Positions 54,992 to 64,000 of a stretch of 64,000 nucleotides of DNA are shown here, one piece after another. The notes beneath the pieces are model-generated. The model did no database searches and was not told the origin of the DNA. It worked only from the letters and a program-made list of their open reading frames with translations. Each line of letters starts with the position of its first letter. The stretch's first letter is position 1. Origin of the DNA: Perognathus longimembris pacificus (lineage: Eukaryota > Chordata > Mammalia > Rodentia > Heteromyidae); the NCBI RefSeq assembly GCF_023159225.1, contig NC_063161.1, forward strand, positions 121,682,958-121,746,957, written 5' to 3'. The position numbers and the translations under genes were made by a program.

Positions 54992-56559
54992 CAGAGGGGA
55001 AAAATGCCTTCTCCTAGGTCAATGTATTAAATGAAAAAGTCATGAAGATCCTTAAAATCATTCAGTAAGCAGAAGAAAGCATACACTACAAGTATTTCTA
55101 GATCACATCATATCCTCGAGTAAATATTCAGCTTGAGAATCTGCCATGTAAATTAGAGCACTTGCCTTTTAAAGAGCTGGGCTTCTGCAAGAGTCATCCA
55201 CTGAGTAGTACACAAGATTCTAATTTCAGTAATTACAGAGATTTTTAAGAGAGAGATAATTGAAGGTGATGCTAATATATTTTCAGGTTTCAAATACAAG
55301 CAGGGAAAAAAGTTCAAAAAGAGACTTTGCTTGTGAGATGGAATCCTGAAAGTCTTTATAGCATTGCTCCCCCATTAGCTTTCTCAATTATGAGTTGAGC
55401 AGTTTCACATATAGCAGAAGGTCCTAACAATTACTGTCCACTGTACTAAGTGCAGCATAGGATATGAAATAGAATTATTCCAAGAGAAACAGACACAACA
55501 TAGTCTGGTAAATATAAAGGGCAGGTTACAGTGAAGCAGGAGATAGAGAACTTATCTGACATGGTATTTTCTCTTTTATCCATAATAAAGTCAATCGAGA
55601 TGTTACACATTTCTTTGGAATTCTTATCCAGAGTATATAAAGATGGATCTATCATGGCACATTGAACTCAAAATACCTGTAAAATGCACTGTCAATATTT
55701 TATATTATAAATTTTGGAAGATTACAAAAGAATCAAAATGTTTTTAATAACATAAAAAGTCATACATAGTAACATCATATAAAAATAAAACTTGAATATC
55801 TGACAGTGATTTTCTAGATGAGTCAAACATAACCATACAAATTTACAAATCACAGTATGAAGACATATCTAGGTTGCTCATTTAGTTTCAATTACTGGGG
55901 AAATCATTCAGTTTCAGAGTGGTACAAGTACATCTTTGAGTACATGTCCTTAGCATCCATGTTTCTTCAGGATTCTTATATCAGCTAGGCTCTTCCTACA
56001 CATTCAGTCTTGTCTCTCATGCCTTTCCCAATTCTCTCCATTTCTGTTCTTTCATTGCCAATAATATGTACAGTTTCTCAACAAATAGCAGTATCAACAA
56101 ATAGCAACTTATATAAGGAATGGATCAAGACACTTGATTTTTCTTGTATGTAAAAGAAAATGCAGAAGCACCTCAAATCTGAATTTTAATATGTACAATA
56201 CATACTGTCTTACAGAAAACAAGTGATAGTTACTTTTTGTGGGAAAATTTAGAATATATTTGAAAGAAATAAGCGAAGATTTGAGTTTTACACAGGAAAA
56301 ACTTTTTAAAAGAAATGTCATATTTATTAAATAAATCAGAACAGTCTTGGAAACAAAACAGTGATTTCTATAACTCATATTTAATACAATAAGACAAGGG
56401 TGTTACAGCAAATGACCCAAGGACAGATATGACTAGAAAAGATGTCTGGTGTAACTCTCTATTTTCATAGTATCAATTTTCCTCCTGACTATCAAAGGTT
56501 AGTTAAGGGTTAGAGGAAAGTGACCCACAGGACACTATGTACCAAATATTGGTGTCTCT
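54992..56559. other. unannotated AT-rich DNA
   Basis: No gene or recognised repeat. The 89-codon minus-strand frame at 56109-56378 has no family features. Confidence 0.45.
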
Positions 56560-56805
56560 TCTACTTTAGGACCTAAATTAATGTCGCAGTGATAAGAGAC
56601 ACAAGAGAAATTGTTTCCTTGTATTTTCATCCATGTAAAAGGCAGCCATCTGAAAAGTAGGGAACAAGCCAGTGTCAGACACATGACCTGTTGGCACTTT
56701 GTCCTTTCATGACCCAGATTCTAAAACTGTAGGAAATAAATGTTTCTCATTTAATTCTTGGTCAAAGGTAATATGTTATGGTAGCCTGAAGTGACCCAAG
56801 GAATA
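56560..56805 (+). mobile_element. MLT1-like MaLR LTR, plus strand
   Basis: 'gcagccatctgaaaagtagggaacaagccagtgtcagacac', 'ttggcactttgtcctttcatgacccagattctaaaactgtaggaaataaatgtttctcattt' and 'gtaatatgttatggtagcctgaagtgaccc' follow the MLT1 3' half in order, including AATAAA at 56735-56740. Confidence 0.75.
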
Positions 56806-58344
56806 TAGAAAACCCTAGATGAGAGAAGAAAATACAGAGTAAAAAATACAAACCACAGGAGAAGGAAGGCAAACTCTAGTACCTTTTTAATTACACCTGA
56901 CAAAGAGGCTATTTTCTTGTCCCTGTCCATGCATTGTCTACACATGGCAATATTTTCATTATATCTGCCATCCTTGGTTACATATCCATGGGGCAACCGT
57001 CTGAGCTTGTGATATGAGTAGCTCTTCTTTGCTAGCCTTATAAAACTTTTTCTTAGTAGATTTTTCCTTAGTCTGCCTGATTTTCTCAAGAAAAAAGGAA
57101 ACAAGTTTACTTTAATAAAGGATTAAAATATGTCTTATTCATGGATTTATCAGCAAACTGTTGGTTAGTAATTTTCTGTTTCAGAAGCAATAATTAAGGG
57201 GAAATTTTTCTTGGGTTCATTGCCCCATAACCAATATTAAATTTAACTTTGAAGGCTTTTTTCAGAATATTCATTAATTTAAATCAAAATAGAGAACATA
57301 TTTTATACTGATGTGGAGTCTCACAGATATACTGTGAAGTATAGATTTAGTTACTTCAAGAATATGGGCTTCCTAATCAAGAGCTGAGAGTGCTGGGAAT
57401 GAGTGCTTGTGAATGTAAGCTAACATTGTACAGTAACACCTACAAACCTTCATTACAAAAAAATCACAGACCTAATTAAAGTCAAAATTTTACAATCTAT
57501 AATGTCTTATATCATTTGATATTTTCAACTCTTTTCCTAATAGTTTTATATTGAGCTACTTGTTCCAAACACATGCATTGACCTAATAATTGAAAGCTGG
57601 TGGAAAGAATGATCATATTAAAGCCACAATTTCTACCAAGCAAAAGTTAATAGAGAATAAGAAATGCAAAGAGTGGCACCAGGTGGTTCATAGGACCTTC
57701 ATGTAAAACAACTGAGATTTTATTAGACTTACAGATACAATTTTTCCCCGTGTGTCAAGGGATAAATCGAGTGTTGATTTGAGTGGCTTATTAAATAGGC
57801 AATATTGCTCATCACTTGGCTTTTTAATCTTCCAAAAGATAGGTACTATTTCAATTTATGAACTGTGTGTAATTATGGTGATTTCGGTTTCATCTTGAAA
57901 TGAATCTTCCATTACAATTGACTCTCTGTCTTTGATTTTTCAGTTCCTCTAAGTGAAGAGATACAAAAGAGAAGTCTACTTTGACCCTGGTTCAAAGAAT
58001 GGAATATAAATATCTATAAAATTTATCATATGCATATTTACAAAAATACTACCATTTTTTTCTCTAGGTATTATCTTTTGGATTTTGAAGAGATCAAGGT
58101 GCATATTATCCTAGATCAATGAGTGAAGGTAGCTCACTTCCTTCTATAAATAGGTAAAACAAAATAGAACTTGGTTTGTGATCTCAATAAGCCAGGATTC
58201 CCAATGTAGATAGGAAAAGCAGGCTCTGTATCTGACCATTTGTCTCTATTATTACCCAAAGAAAGTGAGACTATAGTCTCAGCTCTGTTTTTTACATCAA
58301 GTTATCCCCCAAAAGGTAGTTCTGTAGGAAATCCTGTATTTAAA
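56806..58344. other. unannotated DNA with a weak minus-strand exon-like block
   Basis: A minus-strand frame at 56751-57104 includes a Lys/Arg-rich part and MCRQC. A polypyrimidine tract plus CAG lies upstream at 57079-57108 (minus strand reading). The frame runs into the antisense of the MLT1 LTR. No family recognised. The rest of the stretch shows nothing. Confidence 0.35.
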
Positions 58345-58544
58345 ATTTTTTTTGGCAGTCCTGGGTATTGGGACTTAGGACCTGAGCACTGTCCCTGGCT
58401 TCTTTTTGCTCAAGGTCAGTACTCTACCTCTTGAGCCACAGTGTCACTTCCTGCTTTTTCTGTTTGTGTGGTGATGAAGAAATGAATCTAGGGCTTCATG
58501 CATGCTAGCCAAATACTCTACCACTGAGCCACATTCCCAGCCCA
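58345..58544 (-). repeat. IDL-Geo SINE, minus strand
   Basis: Short T run, complement of Geo (CTGGGTATTGGGACTTAGGA) and IDL halves ending ACATTCCCAGCCCA. Imperfect 17-bp duplication GAAATCCTGTATTTAAA (58328-58344) / GAAATCGTGTATTTTAA (58545-58561). Confidence 0.92.
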
Positions 58545-58699
58545 GAAATCGTGTATTTTAATGAATACAGTGGATATAATTGAAGTTTCCCAAATTTCAG
58601 TTACTCATAATACTTCACCTGGTCTTGATCAGATATAAACACAAGTTTAATCCTTTCTTTCCTAAGGTTGTACATTTTTACTACTAACATATAGAACAG

Positions 58700-58922
58700 T
58701 TAGGAATTGGGTTGTGGCTTAGTGTTAGAGTACTTGTCTAGCACGCATGAAGCTATGGGTTCAAATCCTCAGCACCACATAAATGGAAAAGCCAGAAGTG
58801 GCCCTGTGGTTCCAGTGGTCTAGTATTAGCCTTGAGTAAAAAGAAGCTCAAGGACAGTTCTGAGTTCAAGCTCTGACAGGCTCTGAGTTCAAGCCCCAGA
58901 ACTGGAAGGTAAAAATAAAATG
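58700..58922 (+). repeat. IDL-Geo SINE with an internal duplication
   Basis: IDL half 'ttgggttgtggcttagtgttagag' to 'ctcagcaccacataaatgg', Geo half 'ccagaagtggccctgtgg' onward. The B-box-like end of Geo is duplicated: TCTGAGTTCAAGCTCTGACA then CTCTGAGTTCAAGCCCCAGA (about 58858-58899). Confidence 0.88.
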
Positions 58923-59060
58923 TTAAGAATTAATGTTACTTTGGTTTCTCTGGAAATTGTATTGAAAGGAATGAATCTCTGCTCCTGAAAGTTTCAGAAA
59001 CCAAGGGAATTTGGTGGGGAAGATTTATTTTCTTTTCTTCTTTTAATAAACCTCTCATCC
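58923..59060. other. unannotated gap
   Basis: No recognised feature. Confidence 0.5.
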
Positions 59061-59277
59061 TTTTATTTTTTTATTTACTTATTTGCCAGTCCTGGGGCTT
59101 GAACTCAGGGCCTGAGCACTGTCCCTGGCTTCGTTTTGCTCAAGGCTAGCACTCTGCCAACTTGAGCCACAGTGCCCACTTCTGGCTTTTTCTGTGTATG
59201 TGGTATTGAGGAATTGAACCTAGGGTTTCATGTATATGAGGAAAGCACTCTTGCCACTAGGCCATATTCCCAGCCCT
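59061..59277 (-). repeat. IDL-Geo SINE, minus strand
   Basis: AT-rich tail complement ('ttttatttttttatttacttatt'), then Geo and IDL complements to TATTCCCAGCCCT. The target-site duplication is not clear. Confidence 0.93.
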
Positions 59278-59606
59278 GGGGGTGATTTCTTGTTTCCAGC
59301 CTTCATATTTCCTTCCAAGGGCTTTCCAAGTGAATGTGGCATCCTCTTGTCTCTTTCTATTCCTTTATTCATTACCTTCACTTGTTGAATGACATACTCT
59401 GATAGATAAATTTGGAAAGAACATGGCATACTTATGTTATACATGGCATACTTATATTAATTTTAATACTTTTTTATGAGACAGCTGCCTTCAGAAAGTA
59501 AGATTTTATCTGATAACAGTATGTATCTGTCCTGGAATTTATGTTTATAATTGGCAGAAGTCCAGCTAATTCCAGTATTACTATTATTATTATTATTCTA
59601 GTGAGG
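59278..59606. other. unannotated gap with a short (TTA)n tract
   Basis: (TTA)n of about 7 units at 59577-59597. A near-duplicate of 14 bp (ATGGCATACTTATR) occurs at about 59425 and 59444. Nothing else. Confidence 0.5.
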
Positions 59607-59783
59607 TCGTTTTTGTTTTTTTCCAGTGCTGGTGCTTGGGTCTCAGAGGCTAAACTCTGTCCCTGGCTTCTTTTTGCCACAGCACCACTTCCAGCCTTTT
59701 CTGCTTATGTGGTGCTGAGGAATTGAACCCAGGGCTTCATGTATGCTAGGCTAGCACTCTACTACTAGGCCACATTCCCAGTC
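59607..59783 (-). repeat. IDL-Geo SINE with a deletion in the Geo half, minus strand
   Basis: Complement of Geo with about 25 bases missing between 'tctttttgc' and 'cacagcaccac', then IDL complement to ACATTCCCAGTCCCC. A short AGTGAG direct repeat may mark the insertion. Confidence 0.88.
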
Positions 59784-59787
59784 CCCA

Positions 59788-60450
59788 GTGAGACCTTACA
59801 CTGTGCTCTGCTCCCCAAACTAATTTTTCCATGACAAAATTGATGTGCTTAACTCTGTCTACTATGGGTCCCATGGCCAGTCTAAGAATATCTCATGTGA
59901 TTTATAGTTTAATACTATGATTACTGAAAAATGTAAATATTTACTCAAATATATTGCCTTCTTTCATGAGTTACTTTCTCATTTCCTTTTCCAATTCTCC
60001 TCTTAAGGATTTTATAAAAACTTTGAAAAAGGATTGGAGATGATGGGGAAATATTGTAAGAGACAAGAGAGAAAATGGATGTTAGGCTACACAAATGGGC
60101 ATGTCTTACCTCATGGTAAAATAGTAAATACTGTGTGTGTGTATGTGTGTGTGTGTGTTAAAGGAAATGAAGTATATCTTAAAAGAATATTAACAGAACT
60201 GTAAAAATTAAGATTCTAAGAATTTTCAGGAACAAATGGACAGTTTAAAGAAGAGATTGTTACTTTCCTGAGGAGTCAAATGAATAGAAAAGTCCCCAAA
60301 TTGCTGTGAAGTGGCTAGAATCCTGGCAAAGGACTACTCTGGTGGAATGGAAAAATAAATGTTTGTAGCATTAATACATTAATACTATGTGCACACCATC
60401 CATCTACTGGAACTACCCTTAAAATTATGCTATGGAAGCCTCATATAAAA
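59788..60450. other. unannotated DNA with a short (GT)n tract
   Basis: GT-rich tract at 60132-60158. No gene or named repeat. Confidence 0.5.
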
Positions 60451-60463
60451 ATATAATTGGACA

Positions 60464-60696
60464 GGGCTGGGAATATGGCCTAGTGGTAAGAGAGCTTGCC
60501 TCGTATACATGAAGCCCTGAGTTTGATTCCCCAGCACCATATATATAGAAAACGGCCAGAAGTGGCGCTGTGGCTCAAGTGGCAGAGTGCTAGCCTTGAG
60601 TAAAAGGAAGCCAGGGACAGTACTCAGGCCCTGAGTTCAAGGCCCAGGACTGGCAAAAAAAAAATTATATATAGATACACACACACAAACACACAT
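60464..60696 (+). repeat. IDL-Geo SINE
   Basis: Full dimer with A tail that has evolved into 'ttatatatagatacacacacac' sequence. The perfect 13-bp duplication ATATAATTGGACA lies at 60451-60463 and 60697-60709. Confidence 0.95.
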
Positions 60697-60709
60697 ATAT
60701 AATTGGACA

Positions 60710-60835
60710 ATAATACTTCTGGAAGATTAAGTTATTTTGTCCTTTCATCCCCAATGTCATTATTTCTTCTCTTTCTGCCTTCTTCACATAGCCAGCAATG
60801 CAACCAAAATGAATCATGGGAATGAAAGAACTTGG
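60710..60835. other. unannotated gap
   Basis: No recognised feature. Confidence 0.5.
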
Positions 60836-61058
60836 AAATAAGCCAAGCATTGGTGATTTATTCCTATTATCCTAGCTACTCAGGATGTTGAAATCTGAAG
60901 ATTACGGTTCTCAAGGCAGTTAGGGCAGGAAAGTGTGTGAGACACTTATTTCTAGTTAGGCAGTGAAAAGCCATAGGTGTAGCTCTAGTGTTGAGCAAAT
61001 TAGCTCAGGGACAGCACTCGGGCCTTGAGTTCAAGCCACAGGCCCAACACAGAAAGCA
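60836..61058 (+). repeat. composite SINE: 7SL-like head plus Geo tail
   Basis: Head: 'gccaagcattggtgatttattcctattatcctagctactcagga' with 'gttgaaatctgaagattacggttc'. Linker: 'gtgtgagacacttatttctagttag'. Tail: 'tgtagctctagtgttgagcaaattagctcagggacagcactcgggccttgagttcaagccacaggcccaa' (Geo). Confidence 0.78.
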
Positions 61059-62181
61059 AACTCAGAAATATCCCATTTGCATTTAAATCATGCCCCAAAC
61101 AGTCTGATATATATTGAGACCTGAAACTAGCAGTCTGACTATACTTCATATTACACAGATTACATTCTTTTCAGAGTACCTACCCAGTTCCAATCTGGAA
61201 TCTAATAGTGACCCCATTACATTATGTTCAAAATTCAAATTTTATTCATAGGTACCATGAAAGTTCTTAGGAAGATCTGATCATAATAATACTGCTGACA
61301 AACCACTCAGTCAAACAAAGAGACAAGAAAAAAGAGGAAAAAAATAGTACAAGTTCACATAGCATGTTGGGAATTAAAAAAAAAATAGATCTTAGGAGAA
61401 CAACTTTCTGATTACTAACACTTGCAACCACCACTGAGTAAAGTTCACACATTTTCCCACTTTGCTACAGTCACTCTGCATCCTCCTGCTTGTCCCTAAA
61501 CCATCTACTCTCTCAAAACTTAATGAAAAAGTATGAAATAAGATATACCCCCATATATACTTCATCTTTCTTAAGGATATAGAGACAAAAGGATTATGGA
61601 CTATGATTGCTAGCCTCAGAAAATTGTTTTCATACAATGAAAAATTCCCTGTATAAAGATTCAAGCATTTTAACACTTACATTTTAAAGGAAATACTACT
61701 TTTTAGCCACTGGGACTTATTTTCAACTAAGAGAAAAAAAAAAGAAATGTTTAGTGGCAATGTTGTAATAGGAGCCAAAGTGTCTCCAATTGAATATGCT
61801 TCAAAGAAGAACTTTGTTGCAAAACACTTAAGAGCACTGCAGAAATGGATGGCTAAGGGATATTTTTGTTCTCTCTGTTACCCTAATGGATAAAGACATT
61901 CGGGTAAGTGATTGTAGCTGTGTGGGGTTAATGTCAGATGGAGTAGCAGAGATGGCTTCCTTCTTATGAAATAGATTACCATAGATGCTACTGTGATATA
62001 TTTTAATGGAAAACTATATTGCCTTTAGAACATATTTTGTGATCCTTTTTCTTTGTATTTTCTGTAAAACTCATCATGGAAACTTCTCTGGGAATATTTT
62101 ACCCTTTCTTAAATCTATTCTTCTGCTTCTTTCCTTCCTTTTCTGCCTGTCTTTGATTTTGTCAAGAGAAATCGCATATTT
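61059..62181. other. unannotated AT-rich DNA
   Basis: No gene or recognised repeat. Frames at 61392-61676 (minus) and 62006-62215 (plus) have no family features. Confidence 0.45.
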
Positions 62182-62196
62182 TAAAAAATATTCAGG

Positions 62197-62429
62197 GGCT
62201 GGGAATATGGCCTAGTGGCAAGAGTGCTTGCCTCATATACATGAAGCCCTGGGTTCGATTCCCCAGCACCACATATATAGAAAACGGCCAGAAGTGGCGC
62301 TGTGGCTCAAGGGGCAGAGTGCTAGCCTTGAGCAAAAAGAAGCCAGGGACAGTGCTCAGGCCCTGAGTCCAAGCCCAGGACTGGCGGAAAAAAAAAATAA
62401 ATAAATAAAATAAAATAAAAAATAAAAAG
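62197..62429 (+). repeat. IDL-Geo SINE
   Basis: Full dimer with good B box (GGTTCGATTCC), Geo half ending CCAGGACTGGCG and a patterned (A3-5 T)n tail. Duplication TATTCAGG at 62189-62196 and 62430-62437, extending leftwards as an imperfect A-rich match. Confidence 0.94.
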
Positions 62430-62437
62430 TATTCAGG

Positions 62438-62631
62438 CCAACTGAGCTCAACTTTATCTCTGCTACCTATAACCAAGGAAAACTTACTTCATTTCTAAAA
62501 TCTCCCAGCTTCTTCATATTCAAATGGGTGTTATATACTCTATAAGGTTAGAATTACTTATAAAGTATATGCAAAACTGCAAACATATGGATTAATATAG
62601 TCCCACATATTCAAGGTTTTCCTCACCTTTT
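62438..62631. other. unannotated gap
   Basis: No recognised feature. Confidence 0.5.
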
Positions 62632-62742
62632 CCCTCCCTCCCTCCCTCCCTCCCTCCCTCCCTCCCTCCCTTCCTCCCTCCCTCCCTCCCTCCCTCCCTC
62701 CCTCCTTCCCTCCTTCCCTCCCTCCCTTCCTCCCCTCTCTTC
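62632..62742. repeat. (TCCC)n / (GGGA)n repeat
   Basis: About 110 bases made almost wholly of TCCC units with a few TTCC units. The minus strand has over 20 closely spaced GGG runs separated by one or two bases. Confidence 0.97.
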
Positions 62743-64000
62743 TTTATGCAGTCAGTAATCACACACAGACCTCACAATCTAGATACTTCAGCCTTTGAGT
62801 GCAGATTTATGTAGTGACTCTCTAGGGAGCTCCTGGATCTTGAGGCTCAATCAGGGACTGAACTATTAGTTCATTTGTCCTCAGACTTTCAACTTCTTGA
62901 ACTGAGAGGGTGGCCAGCCTATGTATGAAAAGCCTATCCAATAAATCCTCTTATAGTAAATAAATACACAGGCATTGGTTCTATTCCCCTGGACCACCTT
63001 GGGTAATACATAAACCTCTCCTTTTGCAGTAGAGATATTTAGAAATCTAGTTACATTAATCCCACTTCCATTTTTTATTTTTACAAATAATATAAACTAT
63101 AAAACCCAAACATAAGGCACCCTTCCATACTGATGAATCCAGACTGAAGAAAAAAGTGAAAGGAAGAATTTATCAGAGGTTACAGTAGCTCTAAAATTTC
63201 TATTAAACTGATAAACCTAGTTTTTTTTTTACAAAAACAAAAATCATCCTGAGCTCTTAAAAATGCAGAATCCTTAGTCTTACTTTCAGAGTCTGATTGC
63301 CATAGCTCTGGAATATAGTCTACAACGCATTTCAGGCAATCCCGAAACAAATAGTCATTGGACTTTACTGGAAAACTGTGCCCTACACCTGTCTTATAAA
63401 TAAGTTATATAACTGCTTCTTAGAGGCTTCTAAGCAATCGAGTCTAGTGAGATGGTTTCATGTATCCAGAGAATGAAATCCAATTAAGAAATGTAAATTC
63501 TTCTTCATGCTGAGAGAATATGAAGTAATAAAAATATGAATTTCTTTATGCTGCATGGAGTCTTCTGGGAGGCCATAAAGGGTAAATAGTCCTTACCGAG
63601 CAGCTGGACTGTCATCAGCTTCTCTGGGTTTTATAGAAGCAAAGGAATTTTTAGTACTTTCCTGCAAACAATCTCTTTAAGAGTTTCTATTCAGTCCGTG
63701 AGGCTATTTCTTTTAAGTGCCCCAAATTCACAATTAACTACTTAAAAGGAGGGGGAGTGTTAAAATAGGTAATGAATACAACCCTTCCTTCAGATGGTTA
63801 TCTGATTCCTAATTGATCCTTACAATACAGTTATGTGTAAAAACTGATGGCTAAAGATGAGGAAGGAAATGCACAATAACTATGGAGAAATTAGGTAGTG
63901 TTTCAAAATAAAAAGAGAGAGAGAATAATTCTTATCACTACTCATGGCCACCCTGGTTGTGGGACCTGGCAGTGGGCTTTAGAACAAAGCTAGAATCTAT
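62743..64000. other. unannotated AT-rich DNA to the window end
   Basis: No gene or confidently recognised repeat. Confidence 0.45.

Noticed and set aside
62197..62280. Functional tRNA gene suggested by A and B boxes
   Set aside because: It is the IDL half of a SINE, repeated many times in the window with A tails and target-site duplications; no cloverleaf with anticodon arm is apparent.
1..64000. CRISPR arrays, bacterial operons, riboswitches, phage or insertion sequences
   Set aside because: Repeat content is entirely mammalian; no spaced identical repeats, no ribosome binding sites or dense coding.

Overview
The window looks like non-coding mammalian nuclear DNA from a rodent, most likely of the superfamily Geomyoidea (kangaroo rats, pocket mice, pocket gophers). 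The main evidence is about fifteen copies of a dimeric SINE: a tRNA/ID-like left half, with A box and the B box GGTTCGATTCC, joined to a right half that ends in CAGGACTGGC plus an A tail. That is the IDL-Geo structure known from Geomyoidea. The rest of the repeat set also fits a placental rodent: L1, MaLR-type LTR elements, ID monomers, 7SL-headed SINEs, and faint MIR and L2 relics. I found no intact protein-coding gene, no functional RNA gene and no convincing exon. The window reads as an AT-rich gene desert or a piece of a very large intron.

Layout. 0-8 kb: sparse SINEs, a possible Tigger relic, AT-rich low-complexity DNA. 8.2-10.7 kb: two L1 copies, each rearranged by 5' inversion. 12-24 kb: TTCC and GT/AC microsatellites, ID and 7SL-headed SINEs, old MIR/L2 relics, and a processed pseudogene of ferritin light chain (about 19.6-20.3 kb). 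24.6-28.6 kb: a minus-strand MaLR element with both LTRs and a decayed interior, split by a 2-kb inverted L1. 29.0-31.8 kb: a dense nest made of an L1 tail carrying a poly(A)+ mRNA retrocopy with an 18-bp target-site duplication, a MaLR fragment, an L1 reverse-transcriptase fragment, and another inverted L1 that holds a solo class II (ERVK-type) LTR flanked by a perfect 6-bp duplication. 37-42 kb: MaLR LTRs, one split by an L1. 42.7-52.2 kb and 58.3-62.4 kb: clusters of IDL-Geo SINEs, several with clear target-site duplications, and further L1 tails. 62.6-62.75 kb: a TCCC/GGGA repeat able to form G-quadruplexes.

How the parts relate. Nothing here works as a pathway; the content is a history of retroposition. 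Nesting gives relative ages: MaLR elements are older than the L1s inside them, and L1s are older than the ERVK LTR, the SINE and the mRNA retrocopy inside them. Two copies of a CpG-rich IDL-Geo subtype (42.7 and 52.0 kb) appear to be the youngest insertions. I did not find an undescribed biological system. The most useful observations are four L1 5' inversions, a 7SL+Geo composite SINE, and signs that the Geo half may itself be ID/tRNA-like. Repeat family names come from recognising consensus features by eye, not from a database search.
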